A stretch of 64,000 nt of DNA from assembly GCA_936440205.1 (NCBI GenBank), contig OW387134.1, positions 17,834,908 to 17,898,907 of the forward strand. Direction: 5' to 3'. Below, piece after piece: positions 22,023-34,031 of this stretch. The stretch comes from Lepidonotus clava. Taxonomy: Eukaryota; Annelida; Polychaeta; Phyllodocida; Polynoidae. Position numbers and translations under genes: made by a program. The number at the start of each line of letters is the position of its first letter. The stretch's first letter is position 1. The notes under the pieces are model-generated. The model was not told where the DNA came from. It worked only from the letters and a program-made list of their open reading frames with translations, and made no database searches.

Positions 22023-25000
22023 TATATTATTATTACCGTAACGCCTAGATCCTTGACAGGACCTGTCACTCGGTACATATATTATAGAGAATTGGTCATC
22101 ATAGTAGCCTCGCTGCACGTTATTTTCCCAGCCTCCACGGGCTTTAAACCATCTGTTCGAGTTCTATCGTAGAGCAATATAAAATCATAAAAAGTAGTGA
22201 GATATCAGGCTGAGGCTGTTGAAGCACTGTTTTCTACGCCAGCTTTTCACTGTGTGCTGTTACTATTTATAACCTTAGTAGCATCACTGATAAGAGAAAT
22301 ATATCATTTTACTGCACATTCCCTGCATTATCATAATTTTCAAAACTTTTTTTAGTTTCATGAAAACAACGAAAATTGTGTCCAACAGATCTGAGAATAC
22401 CTTCTCATGATACAAATAAAATGACCTTACGTAGAGAGAAAGTTTTATCCATTGCGCTACTCATCTTTTATAAAGGCACGATGGAAAGGAATGCTTCTTT
22501 TTCTAAATCCATTCCAAAAACAAGTCCCCATACACTCAAATTAATAAAGGAATTGAAAGTAATCAGTGGTAAGGATCAAACTCAAACAGTGTCTGATATC
22601 AGTATGTCAGAAGTTGTGTTCTGTACATCCGGCCATGGTTGTGATTTATAAATGTGATTTAAGTGTATCGCTTATTAAAGTTGCGATAAAACAGCAAAAG
22701 GGAGATCACACAATTTGCAATTTACAAAATCAGTACTTGACCATATTTCCTCATGGAAACTGTAAAGCACCTCTGAGCAAAGTTTCCTTTAGGAAAGTTA
22801 AGGTAAATCTTATTACCGCATGATTTAGTAGTAATTGGTAACAACAAATAAAATAAAAACTATTCCAGTTGCGGGTATATTGATGGAACAAATATCGAAG
22901 TAGTCATGTCAGGTAGGACTATTTTTATGCCGGCAATATCTTTAAAATGAGCATAGAATGTATGTTAAGTTACATTTGAATGATATTGTACCCTCCTATT
23001 CAATGACTTCAGTGTTTCCGAAAAAACCTTAAATCTGCCAACATCTCCGACATGTTTTAACGGGTTGATATAAAAGTGCTAAAATCGGGACACAATGTCT
23101 GACCCCGGGATACGTTTTGGGGATAGACAGTTGACTGTAAGTGCAATTGAAGAAAGATAGTCATGATTTTTTGTTATATACATTTGAAGGTCATTTGAAG
23201 GAACAATTGAATGTGAGTTGGCATTGAATGCTTGAATAACCCAATGGTATGAAAGTTGAGAGTTAAGCCACTGGGAAAAAGTTAAAAGGCTGGTTTGTTT
23301 CTGGTCCAGCAGGTTCAGAAATACCGAAAACAACTCTATACTAAGAAAATGCTGTAAATGTAAATCAGTTGCCAACATTTTAAAGTGCAACACCATCGGC
23401 AAACCTTTGGCTTTCAATTCTTAGATACTGTGAAACCATTTATATACATGGAACCCTCTCATTTGAAAAGGGAGATCAGTCAAATGCATGAAAAAATATA
23501 AAAAGAAAAAAAAAAAAGGTAAACTATCCTGCGTGACATTTTCCTTTGGAGCGGCTGATGGTGAAGTGCCGACTGAGCATGTGTCAATGAGTGGCAGTTC
23601 CCGTTGATGTTGTTAACCCCTTTCTGTTTTTGTTCGGTGTACACGTGTCTGTTATCATTGTTTGTTAAACCCGGTTCTTGCGGGGTCTGCAGTGCTTAAC
23701 ATCGAAACGCGTTGAATCTGCCCTCCAGTTTTAACCCAAACAAGGACAACCTAGCCATCGCGGGTTTGGTGAGAATATGTTTGTTGAACTTAGTTAATTA
23801 AAGAGACATTTTTACAGAGCACAAACAACAACTGTATTGTCCGTGAAGCAGATTGGCGGGCCGTGTTAGGAGGAATCAGATCTTCTATTGAACTGGCTAG
23901 TGTATAAGAGAATAACTTGATATTTAAGTGAGCACAAAAGGATGATTTCAACTGTATTTCAGCGTTTGCTAGACAGATTTGATGGAAAGTTAGTTACTTC
24001 CCAGTTTGATTTAAACAAGAATTCGATGGGCCCTTTAATTTCTTTATCCAGACCAAGCGAAAAGATGCACTTTTCAAATTTTATAGAAAATGCTTAATAC
24101 TCTTTGCAAATTCTAGACGCTTCTAACATGTTGACAGCCTTCCATCAAGTCAGGCTGTTTGACTACAATGGCCACTTGTATAAATCGGTAAAATTATATT
24201 TTCTATATTTGTCGAGGAATATATCTTCCGAAGAAAAGAATGATCTTTATGCGTGACTATGATCATTGTATTGTGTCCATTGCAAAGAAGGTAAACGTAT
24301 GTTAATAAGAATTACCAGGTATGACCATCATGGAATACCAGAGTCAGAACATTTGACGTTTCCCACTTATTAAAAACGAAACTGGTATTTCCTGCTCTAA
24401 GTATTTTTCTGGGCCCACACCTAATTTTTGTTTTATGTGACGGTACAGAAAGTTGTTCGGAGTATTGCTGTTACTGACGCCATAGGGGGTATTTTACGTC
24501 AAAGGGTCATTTTAAACCCCCACGCCCCTCCAGTCAGTTGGGTGTCTTCCGGGCATCTTAGTTTCACAGAACCGTGTACGCAAGATAGTCTATCTGTTGA
24601 CATGAATATTATTCCTTTATTCCATCTTGTAGACTTTCCAATATATTTTATTTCCCTGATATTATTTATATTCAGTCGTTGGACAACGTACCAGAATATT
24701 GGATTTTCTTTTTTTTTAAACAAGCTTAGGTTGAATCCTCACAAAGAAAACCTATCGTGTCTGAACAAAGAAAAGAAAACGTCTTTTTGTGTCACAAACA
24801 TTGTATGTTCCCCCCCAGTGGGGTTGTGCGTGCTTGTTATTATTTTCTAGGATAAGTAATGTGAGAAGGCCTGGTCAACCGGTAAGGGAGCAAAGTATCT
24901 ATCGTCAGCTTTTATGGCAATCTTCCGGTTTCAATGATCACACTGGCAATTGAATTGTGACGAAGTCACCTAATGAAGATGGTGCAAAGTTGTATGTAAC

Positions 25001-25514
25001 TTAATTATAGAGCACCTCTTGTATGTATTTTCCCAAGAAGTTGTGTAAATACTATCATATGAAGGAAATTGAATATAAAATGGTTGAAAGAAAGTTACTA
25101 GTGTTTGTGTTCTTTTCGCTTGGATAAAAATTGAATTACTGAGGATATTTAAAAGTTACCCAAAGTCGCCAGATTTTGATAGGTCTGAAAAATTGGCGAT
25201 TGGTCAATTTGAATACTACAAAAAAGGTAGATATAAACGTTTGTATTCTTTTTAGCTCCATAGGATGCTCATATAAAACTTTATATTTCTAAGCTCCTGA
25301 ATGAAAGTATCTCTTGATTTTACGAACAAAAGAAAATACATGTTATATATATTCTAACAAATCTAGCTGGACCAAAATTGAGAATAAGTCCTTTTATAGA
25401 CCTGGTCAAAAATAAGACCTTTCAAATAGCCTTGTAAAAGAAACCTGAGACCTGTGCTGTTAAATGTGAACTAAATGAAAAGTCGAATATTGGTAAGCAA
25501 CACGTTACTATAAT
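22023..25514. other. MED26 3' untranslated region and intergenic DNA
   Basis: AT-rich. The first part is probably MED26 3' untranslated sequence. From about 22,900 to 25,500 I see no exon with both splice consensus and a recognisable protein, and no tandem array. Confidence 0.5.
22415..22420 (+). terminator. Candidate polyadenylation signal for MED26
   Basis: AATAAA, 393 bp after the MED26 stop, is the first canonical signal on this strand. A second cluster (AATAAAATAAAA) lies near 22,846. Which is used cannot be told. Confidence 0.35.
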
Positions 25515-25648
25515 AAGAAGGCCCGTTGGGGGCGTCTTCGGGTGCCTGTACGGCCTGGGCACCTGCCGACCCCCGCCCTCCGGGCTCGGGCCGTCTGAAG
25601 GTGCCAGGGCCATACAGGCACCTGAAGACAGACCCTTAGGGCCTTCTT
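25515..25648. mobile_element. GC-rich fold-back (palindromic) element, 134 bp
   Basis: The two halves are imperfect inverted copies. Left end AAGAAGGCCC pairs with right end GGGCCTTCTT, followed inward by GTCTTCGGGTGCCTGTA against TACAGGCACCTGAAGAC and GGCACCT words. The unit is far more GC-rich than its surroundings and sits between TAATA and TTATTA words. It has no coding capacity. It is best read as a MITE or fold-back element. Confidence 0.6.
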
Positions 25649-25891
25649 TATTTTATTATCTGACACTTATGTAAAATATTGTGAATTTTCGTTAAAAAAA
25701 GAGTAAAAACAAAGTGGAAATGATGCAGGGCATACAGCTTGGCAATACACCCTCTCCACAATACGTCCCGCTCGTCGATCCATAATTATAATATAGTGAC
25801 CAATGATGGGCCTATGGAGAGGGAGGGCCGGAAATACGAATCTTGAAAAACTATTTTCTCAAAATGTTTAAATTTGAGGCCTCTAAGACCT

Positions 25892-26796
25892 TTAAGGACA
25901 ATCGTGCCATTATAGAACTAGTTTTGAGATTTGCTTAAAATTTTACACAGTGAATGTTATACCTATATATGGGCCAAAAATGCAAAAAAAAAAGATAGGT
26001 CACCATGGGAACTTTTCAGCTACAGGCAGCAGTCTAAATATATGATAAATATTATAAAAAAATACTTGCAAAATAAATTTTGAAATTTAATTTTATTTGC
26101 TAATAATTCTGATAGAAATGATATTCTGACCAACCTAACAATGTTGGTAAATATGTTCATGTTTTCTCGTGTGAGAAAGAAAGACTTGTAAAATTCGATG
26201 ATGAAATATATATTTTTTACTGGCAAGTATTCAAAATAAATTATTAAAAATGACAAAAATTCAAAAATAAAGTTTCACACAAAAAAAACTGAACAATAAA
26301 AAGTGTTCTAAAATTCATATCGCATGCATATGATTGTAGGCTACCATATTCAGCCAAAAAAAGGGGGGTCACCATGGTAATTTGGTAAGCAGAGCTGAAA
26401 AACCATGTTAAAAGCAAAAAATGGATTAAAATAGGGATTCTTTTGTTTTCCTGTAAATTCACTAAAATATTTAATCTACAATTATTTTCAATATTCCATA
26501 TCATTCCTGAGATCCTTACAATAATTTAGATGTATAATATACTTCTATACAACCTCATTCAAAAGAGAAACAGGAGAAAATGTAGTTTTATTGCTAAAAT
26601 TGTTTTTCAGCATTAGCAAAATTTCTAGAAAATGAGTCCTATTTGACCATTTCTATTCTTAGAATTATTTCCTTTGGCATATTTTCTATTTGAATTTTAA
26701 GTCACATATATATGCATAAGTATTTATGCAAAATATGATAAAGATTGAAGAACTTTCATTTCTGGGATATTGGGAAAATGGCGCGATTGTCCTTAA
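25892..26796. mobile_element. TTAA-flanked non-autonomous DNA transposon, 897 bp
   Basis: TTAA at 25,892-25,895 and at 26,793-26,796 flank a unit whose ends are inverted repeats: GGACAATCGTGCCAT on the left and, reverse complemented, GGACAATCGCGCCAT on the right (14 of 15 match). A TTAA target is typical of piggyBac and Kolobok superfamilies. The interior is AT-rich with no transposase, so it depends on another element. The words GGTCACCATGG near 25,997 and 26,367 recur inside it. Confidence 0.65.
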
Positions 26797-27510
26797 GACC
26801 TGTATTTTCCTCTTGGCGCCATTCAATACCATTCAAGTGACTGATGTGTAAAAATAAGTAAATATTACAAGAAATTCATAAAGAATCTGGACTGAATACA
26901 GGAAATTGTTGTGAGTATATGAATACGACACAACATGGTTGATTTAATTTTTTGAGAGTGCCAGTTTTTGCACTCCGAAACATTCTGACCTAAATATTGG
27001 AGATGCTATGAGAGAAAAAGAGGTTTTGAAACGGGGGATTATTGCTGATCTGGATTTTATGAAAGCTGGGTAATTTCTAGAGCCCTGCCTATAATTCTAT
27101 TCACAAGGTGCTGTTCAAACCAACAAAGAGTGGTTAGACAAACATACCAGCCCAAGCCTTCCAACAGCTTTTGGCAAGATGTTGTTAATTTGAATAAAGA
27201 ACTGACATTTATTTTGAACCAAATAAAAGTAGTAGCACTTTAGCATAGACACAACGATAAATAGTTTTAGTCTAATGTCATCATATTTGTTAAAACCAAT
27301 TTTCAATTGGCCTATATTTTTTCCTATCTGACCTTTATTAAATTGACCTTTTTTCATGACCCCTGCTTTGAGGCTCAAATGAAAAAAAAAATCGATTACT
27401 CCATCCCAAATTATATTTCTACATATTATTGTGCAAACGTGGCTAGTGTGTTCAGTCTTTCTGTGATAAAAAAAAAAAAAAAAAAAAAATTTATATATAT
27501 ATATATATTT
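26797..27510. other. Intergenic, AT-rich
   Basis: No gene seen. It ends with an A-run and a TA-run (about 27,469-27,508) that lead directly into the 166-bp tandem repeat. A partial, diverged start of a repeat unit (TCCATCCCAAATTATATTTC) is present near 27,400. Confidence 0.5.
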
Positions 27511-27976
27511 CTACATATTGTCTACGAGCTCCCAGAGAATAAAGTAGGATTCTTAAGCATTATGCCTATTGGGATGATGTCATCAACTATGGCTGCTACA
27601 GCAGCACCACCTACGCTAAAGTGCCCAGATAACCAACTCAACAAAAAAATCGATCACCCCATCCCAAATTATATTTCTACATATTGTCTACGAGCTCCCA
27701 GAGAATAAAGTAGGATTCTTAAGCATTATGCCTATTGGGATGATGTCATCAACTATGGCTGCTACAGCAGCACCACCTATGCTAAAGTGCCCAGATAACC
27801 AACTCAACGAAAAAATCGATCACCCCATCCCAAATTATATTTCTACATATTGTCTACGAGCTCCCAGAGAATAAAGTAGGATTCTTAAGCATTATGCCTA
27901 TGGGGATGATGTCATCAACTATGGCCGCTACAGCAGCACCACCTATGCTAAAGTGCCCAGATAACCAACTCAACGA
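27511..27976. repeat. 166-bp tandem repeat, nearly three units
   Basis: Units start at 27,511, 27,677 and 27,843 with CTACATATTGTCTACGAGCT; the period is exactly 166 bp and identity is very high. The third copy ends near 27,976 and then diverges. On the minus strand every unit keeps the same 40-codon open frame ending in TAG, including GGAAVAAIVDDIIPIGIML. The few differences are silent or conservative. An acceptor-like T-run then GAG precedes the frame. It may be a multiplied last exon or simply a young satellite. Confidence 0.8.
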
Positions 27977-29337
27977 ATGGACAGGAATGAGGCAAGAATT
28001 TTTTTTTTCAGACACAAGATCTTTTATTTTCCTGCTTTTGAGACTCAGTTCCAAATCTCATCGTCACTCCATGGGAGTGTATCCATCTCCTACAATATAG
28101 TGATAACAAAGGTTTAATGTATGAATTGTGTAACTCAAATATAATGTGTTGGTTGTATTTCCCTTACATTATTAGTGCTGGATGGACAATCGTCATATTT
28201 TAGATTGTAGATTTTGTGAACGCATATCCTTTGAGTTCAAAGTTGTTTGATGGTGATATATTAATTATAAAAATAACTACACAGCACAACAAAACTTATA
28301 AATTATGCCACCATTTAGTTGAGATGATGTCAAAATAACGGTTAATAAATACATCAATCCCATGGAGTTGGCTGATAACCTAATACAAGTAAAGTATTTC
28401 ATATGATCAATAGTGAGACAGCAGAGGTAATATTCAATCCGGCATAGACCAAGGACAACGTATCGAAATTTGATACAGTATACACAATGTAATGCGACCT
28501 AACAAAGACTCTTAGAGGAATTGCTGGCATTTTTTCTGAACATTTTTGGGGTTATAAACCAGCGTATACGTGTATTCTATACAGGTTTCTACACTTCGTG
28601 CAAAAAAATATAAATATTAGTTACACTGGCTGTCTGAGTCTATATATCTTCACCTTAATAGTGAGACATGAACACATGGAAGAAGTCTTAAAGGAAAGTC
28701 TTCTTACTTTCTTCATCACCTCACAACAAATCCACATTCCTATTAGTAAGAATAGTGTAGGTTCGTAAGAGAGGGTTAAGAAAAGGAGCGGCTAATAAGG
28801 ATAGTATCGTGTACAAAGATACGACCGTGATAAACTCCATAGATTGTTCCGATTTTCGGTAGACTTTTCCAGAAAGCTTAGCTGAAGACAAAGAGAATAG
28901 GGGTGGCTTGTGTGGATTTGACCCCAGGAAAATTATGCATTTACACATCCAACCCCTATTCCCTTCAAAGTTGGGCAGTTTTATGTTTGACTTTGCACCG
29001 CCAATTTCTTTGCACTACGGTTGTAACATAATACATGAGGCTTTAATGTCATACAACAAAGTAGAAAGCAATTTATCCTACAACTGCACACCAAAAGCTT
29101 TCTTATCACACAAAGATACATTTTTTACCTAAGAAATCCGCTCTGAATTTCGTATCTTAAAGTTATTGGTAAACTATCAAAAACAAAAGTAGCCCGTCTC
29201 AAAAGAAATTAAATCACGACTAATCAGTCTTCTTTACAAACTGAACAAATTGCCTATTCTGAACAAGGTTGGACATGAAGCAGCGTTATCTCCGTCCCCT
29301 CAGCCCGCCGCGGGCTGCCTGTTCCCTACGCCCAGGG
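27977..29337. other. Intergenic DNA / TRIM23 3' side
   Basis: TRIM23 reads leftward into this stretch, so the part just below 29,338 is its 3' untranslated region. A minus-strand AATAAA occurs near 28,022-28,027. A weak minus-strand candidate exon (about 28,727-28,885, acceptor-like CTTTGTCTTCAG, about 50 codons with a hydrophobic patch) is not recognisable. Nothing else is supported. Confidence 0.45.
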
Positions 29338-29505
29338 TCACAAGCCGGCGGCCACCAGCTGGTAACACAGCCACTCGAGCCCGTCCTGGAGGCCCGCCCC
29401 ACTGCGCGCGTCACACCCCTGGATGTGCCAACTCCGGTTACAGCACAACTTGAACAGGTTAAACTGCTCCGTCATCTCCTCGATGGACATACACTCGTCC
29501 TTGTC
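29338..29505 (-). CDS. TRIM23: TRIM23, exon 9 (C-terminus)
   Basis: Fifty-five codons and TGA: DKDECMSIEEMTEQFNLFKL, then RSWHIQGCDARSGAGLQDGL and LVAAGL. Human TRIM23 has RSWYIQGCDARSGMGLYEGL (from memory). The total predicted protein is 568 aa against 574 in human, with all nine exons in consistent phase, so the gene looks complete and functional. It ends a few residues earlier than the human protein. Confidence 0.97.
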   Translation of the reverse strand, partial: DKDECMSIEEMTEQFNLFKLCCNRSWHIQGCDARSGAGLQDGLEWLCYQLVAAGL

Positions 29506-29980
29506 CTGAAAGGTAAAGGCAGCGTTGTGAGGCATATATTTTGTGGCTGACAACATGAAAATGATGCTACATCTATAGTAATATGAAAAGTATATTCGAA
29601 ACGTGGCTAAGATCGTGTCTCTTTTGAAACCAAAAAAGTAATATGAAGACTAAAAAATACTTTTTTTTTAAAGTATTTTGTACTTTTCATATGTTCAAAA
29701 AACATTTCTAAAATGATAACATTTGTTTATCTTTTCCATGAACAATTAATTAGCTTGTGTTCATACTCACGCCACTCGGAATTTGACCAGAATCATGAAA
29801 ATAATTAAATTGTTTTACAGCAAATGCCTTCCAAGTTCTACGAAAGATCTAATTAATAATGAAAAACAAAATATAAGTGGAAAACTTACTAGAGCATCAA
29901 CTCTGTTCTGATTTTGTTAGATTCTCTTTTAAAAAATGAGTAAAGATAATTTATAACATACTAATTTAAAACTTCCAAAC
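29506..29980 (-). other. TRIM23 intron 8
   Basis: 475 bp, AT-rich. It contains an imperfect inverted repeat (AATATGAAAAGTA near 29,580 and TACTTTTCATATG near 29,681). Confidence 0.6.
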
Positions 29981-30105
29981 CTGTTTATTGGCAAATATGA
30001 GAAGAGAAGCATCTTTTAGTTCTTTTTCTTGTAGAAGTTTGGCAAGAGCGTTATAGGCCTCCGTCAGTCGGGCCTGGTCGCTGCTGTCCACAACGAATAT
30101 CAGCG
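29981..30105 (-). CDS. TRIM23: TRIM23, exon 8 (ARF domain)
   Basis: Enters with G|CG (Ala), reads [20 protein letters not shown] and [15 protein letters not shown], and ends in phase 0. NKQ starts the guanine-specificity NKxD motif, completed by D at the start of exon 9. The donor reads GTTTGG, a weak but usable site. Confidence 0.95.
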
Positions 30106-30648
30106 CTGAAATAAAGAGGAAAGGTGCAGTACTCGATCAACATATCTTAAAAAAAATTAAGTACGCTTTTCTTGGTGCACATGTCTTATAGCTTGTCTGG
30201 GCGTTGTCATACGCCACACCTATCTAACAATCACATGAATTTTTTTTTATTTAATTGTGTTCATAATTTTTCTTTTAATAAATTCCCAAAAGGTCAATCT
30301 CAAGCAGTAGCTTCCGATCGTCTGACTGCTTAAATTTGCGTCCTTATGTGGCCAATGGCTGTTCAGAATTCATTCAGGCATTACACACATTCATATGTAC
30401 ATGCTTTCTACTGAAATAAACGGTAAACCCTGGATGTCATAGACAATACTACTTAATTTTATCGTCAAAGAGCTTTTTCTGATAGAATGGTTCAAATACC
30501 ACAAGAATGACATTACATCATTTAGCATGAACTACCCTTTCTGAAAGGTATAACTATTGGAAGTGGAAAATATTTGGGAAGATTCTATTTCAATAAGATC
30601 AAAATTCGACAGAGGAAAACATTACATACAACATATTACTGTGATTAC
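30106..30648 (-). other. TRIM23 intron 7
   Basis: 543 bp, AT-rich. Nothing notable. Confidence 0.7.
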
Positions 30649-30759
30649 CTTGAGTATTGAAATAGTAGTGTTTCCAAAGTGGTCGTAATTTTTGTTGCCC
30701 CCCGACGTCCCATATGGTAAACTTGAGATTCTTGTATTCCACAGTCTCCACGTTAAAAC
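30649..30759 (-). CDS. TRIM23: TRIM23, exon 7 (ARF switch II)
   Basis: G|GT gives Gly, then [20 protein letters not shown] and [22 protein letters not shown] is the ARF switch II with the catalytic Gln. It leaves in phase 1 at GTAATC. Confidence 0.97.
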
Positions 30760-31470
30760 CTGCGGAACAAAGATGTGATAGTAAGTAACTGAATTCTGAA
30801 AGAAATTTATTGTGAGACGTGGTAATTTATTTTATTGTAACAATGACCACTCGTCACTTCCTTTTGTACCAGATAAGTGGTGCCCATGGTGACAGGGCGG
30901 GACCAGAACTGTTAGCATGGTAACAGTGTGTATCCATGCACTCTTATGACATCGTCAATGTTTCTGATTGGAGTGTCAATACGGAGCAATGGCCTTTAAA
31001 GAGGTGTTGCAAAATCGGTTTCATCTAAAATAAGGGAATTTGTAAGCTATCAATACCTCAGGCACTTCTATTTTCTATCTGATTTTTATCAGAACAAATA
31101 ACTGAATTCTGAAAGATGGTTTGATAGATGACTGGAATAGTTAGCCAACTACCCATAGGTTTCATGACTGAATTGTAAGTAGCTCACCTACACCTGGAAT
31201 AGTGGTAACGTAATCATTAACGATTCACTTAAACATTGTAGTTGGAAAATTATTTTTGCATTACAGTAGCATTCGCAGAGATACCTAATCATGCATTTAG
31301 CATAGCTATATGCGGAACAGTGGTACCTGAATCATTAGCAACTTACCTAATGTGGAAATAGTGGTAGCTAAACCAAAACCACTTACTGTTAGTGACAACA
31401 ATGACAATGGAACCATTACCACTAGTAACCCATATTGGGAAGATCAACAGCTTGACTATAAGCCACTCAC
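30760..31470 (-). other. TRIM23 intron 6
   Basis: 711 bp, AT-rich. Loosely repeated phrases such as GGAATAGTGGTA (about 31,197-31,210 and 31,355-31,367) and GTGGGAATGGTGG (about 31,476-31,488, running into exon 6) suggest a small degenerate tandem duplication around the splice junction. Confidence 0.5.
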
Positions 31471-31735
31471 CTATAGTGGGAATGGTGGTGATTGACTCGT
31501 TCTGCTTCAGCTGGAACAGAATGCTCGTCTTGCCGGCGTTGTCGAGGCCGAGCGTGACGACGCGCATCTCCATCTTGGGCCCGATGTGCACGCGGTTGTC
31601 CTTGGTGAAGGTGATGGGCACGGTGGGGTCCAGGTGAAGCTGCTCCGACAGCCCCGCGAACTGCTGCTGCTGCTTCTGCACCGTGTCCAGTAAGGTCATC
31701 ACCTCCGACTTGGCCAGCACCACCTTCGTGTCCTC
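31471..31735 (-). CDS. TRIM23: TRIM23, exon 6 (end of coiled coil, start of ARF domain)
   Basis: Starts EDTKVVLAKSEV in phase 0, passes through TFTKDNRVHIGPKMEMRVV, and enters the ARF GTPase domain with P-loop GLDNAGKTS and the switch I motif TIPTIG. It ends in phase 1. The fusion of a TRIM N-terminus to an ARF domain is unique to TRIM23 (ARD1). The ARF part binds GTP and controls the ligase. Confidence 0.97.
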
Positions 31736-32274
31736 CTACGGGGGAGCATATTTGTTTAAAAACTAACATAACAAAATGAAAAGGTCTAAAGAATGTCGCT
31801 GGAAATTATAGGAAAACGGTCTGAGGATGAATGTACGAAACTGAATAACTTGATAAAACTAGTAAAATCACTTTTCTGATGTCCAGTGAGTATTCAGGAT
31901 CGTACTTTCAATTGACGGTGGTTTTAGTATGTCGTTGGATATCACGTAATTTGTCATCAAGAGGTTTGCATAATTTATTCTAACTATTTCGGTGACAAAA
32001 ATACTTGTCCCCTTAATAGAGAGGAAGATTACACCTTTAACAACTGAAACACCCCACTTCACGGTTGCCGTTTGGAGGATGTAGGAGCCTTTTCGTCTTC
32101 AACAACAACTGAAACACCGTAGATTTATTAGAGCAATACAGCTCCCTAAAAAAACTGTAAGATATAAAGTAAAATGTCTCCATTTCTTGCTTTATCTTTT
32201 AATCGCATAGGGTATAATGACTCAAACTCTACTGTCAGACATTGGTATAATAACAACCCAACTCTGCCCTTTAC
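31736..32274 (-). other. TRIM23 intron 5
   Basis: AT-rich, 539 bp. No other feature seen. Confidence 0.7.
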
Positions 32275-32490
32275 CTGTTGTACAGTTTTCTCACACTGCT
32301 GACACACGGCCGAGATCTGGGAGAGCAGGACGGCCATGTCCTCCTGCTGCTGTTTGAGCAGACCGAGGCGCTCCCTGACGTGCGACTCGACAACTACCAG
32401 CGCCGCCTTCTCCTGCCGCGTGAGCTGCTCATGAAGCTCGGCGAAGTACTGCTTCACCCGCAGCCGAGACAACTCGGCTGAACCCTTCAC
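32275..32490 (-). CDS. TRIM23: TRIM23, exon 5 (coiled coil)
   Basis: Seventy-two codons, phase 0, continuing the long helix that dimerises TRIM proteins: YFAELHEQLTRQEKAALVVV, then HVRERLGLLKQQQEDMAVLL and CEKTVQQ. Human TRIM23 has closely similar text here (AHVREKLIWLRQQQEDM, from memory). Confidence 0.95.
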
Positions 32491-32994
32491 CTGTAAGGGT
32501 AGAGAGTAGGTTTTCCATAAAACATTGATTTTGAAAGGGAAGCATGAGGTACTGACTATGAAAACAGGAACTAATAGAACTTTCTTATTACGGATATCTG
32601 TCGTCCAAGATCAGTAAAATGTGCATGCCGTAAAAGCAACATAATACTCTACGCTCCTGTATGGTTTTGAGTCATCCCTTTTGCACCATATACAATTAGA
32701 AAAGAAGATTGGTTGCAAGTTGGCTAAACTAACGTGTATGAGTCCTTGGTTGCTCTGACAGGCCCCTTCTTGAAAACGTATAGACCATTTTCCATTAGTT
32801 TGGCGCCCCGCCACCGGATTTGTTTGAACCATTTATTTGGGGTATGGTTTCTGATCCATCCGGACCTGAGGTATTTGCGTACAAGGTATGTATCGGAGGA
32901 TCCACTGCGCAAACTTTTATGAAAGGTGTATACTTTGCTAGTTACCTAAAACGACATGACTAGGTCGCTGGTTGCCGTGTGCCTTGTCACTTAC
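32491..32994 (-). other. TRIM23 intron 4
   Basis: 504 bp. No feature supported; short open frames on both strands look random. Confidence 0.6.
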
Positions 32995-33177
32995 CTGTAC
33001 GGGTCTCTGGTTGCCGTCGGGCTCCTGGACCACCTGCAGCCCGCCCTCCACCTGTTGGATCACCGTGCCGATCTTGTTGGCCCAGTCCATCACCTCGTCC
33101 GCGAAGCTCCGGATCCGCTGCATGGCGTTGGTCATGGACGACCGTACACTCTCCGCCTCAGACTCCAGAAGGGTATG
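32995..33177 (-). CDS. TRIM23: TRIM23, exon 4 (start of coiled coil)
   Basis: Sixty-one codons, phase 0 at both ends, beginning HTLLESEAESVRSSM. This corresponds to the start of the TRIM coiled coil; FADEVMDWANKIGTVIQQVE has heptad-like hydrophobic spacing. It ends GNQRPVQ before GTAAGT. Confidence 0.92.
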
Positions 33178-33743
33178 CTGTTAGAGTAATATGTGTGAAA
33201 TAGGTTATAGAACATAATACAATTATGTGCTGTTTATAAAACTGAGTCAGGAACAACTCGAAACATAAAATGTTAAAAGTTTTGGCCGCCTCAGTTTTTT
33301 TGTATTTTTTTTGTATTTAAGAGCGCATCCAGAGGGTTCGGCCCATTCATGCGATTGCTGTGACCAACAACACTTCGCCACGTCCTACGAATAAAATGTT
33401 AAAAGTGACTAATAACTTCTGGACTAGACTCCAAAATGTCATGTTAAAAAGGAATGAGCTCATTCTGACGTTACGTCTCTTTATCATATTTCATCCTAAG
33501 ATACATGTATTAATATTAGTTAAATTGGCCTTCTGTCCAAAATAACATTCAAATGAGGATAAATGAACTTGAGGGTGAGCTTGTATGTGACCTTAACTTA
33601 AGGCCACTGGATATGACCATGAACATTATATTAATCGAACTTCCTCTATGTTTGACATCAAACAAACCATCCTATGACTGTGTTTATTCTAAAAATATAC
33701 CCCCTACAAGAATTGATCCCATGTTCGACCTCTCCCCACTTAC
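33178..33743 (-). other. TRIM23 intron 3
   Basis: 566 bp, AT-rich. Nothing notable. Confidence 0.7.
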
Positions 33744-34031
33744 CTTGTGTTTGACATGACGGCCGTAGTCCTTACAGATGTAACACATGAGGGCGTGTGA
33801 CGGGGAGCTCTGACACTCCCGCTCCAGGCACACAAACTCCACCAGGTGCATCGGGTGGTAAGTGCATTTGGGGATCTCCCGCGGTTTCTCCGAAAGCGGA
33901 ACCCGTCTGTGCTTAGCGAGTGTACGTGTGGAGTGAGTCACTTCTGAGCACTCCAAACAGAGGTGAGTGCTGCAGGTGATGCAGAAGAGCACAGCCAGGT
34001 GTTGTTCGTTTTCGTCGCATGGTATTGCCAG
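33744..34031 (-). CDS. TRIM23: TRIM23, exon 3 (B-boxes)
   Basis: Ninety-six codons, phase 0. The first B-box has CDENEQHLAVLFCITCSTHL and CLECSEVTHSTRTLAKHRR. The second has CTYHPMHLVEFVCLERECQ and CYICKDYGRHVKHK. The Cys/His spacing matches TRIM B-boxes, and the THSTxTLAKHRRVPL stretch is diagnostic of TRIM23. Confidence 0.96.

Noticed and set aside
24428-24850. 140-codon plus-strand frame in the MED26-TRIM23 interval
   Set aside because: Composition is like translated AT-rich DNA, and no homolog or splice context is apparent.
28727-28885. Minus-strand candidate exon with a good acceptor and a hydrophobic stretch
   Set aside because: No partner exon and no recognisable protein; left as a note only.
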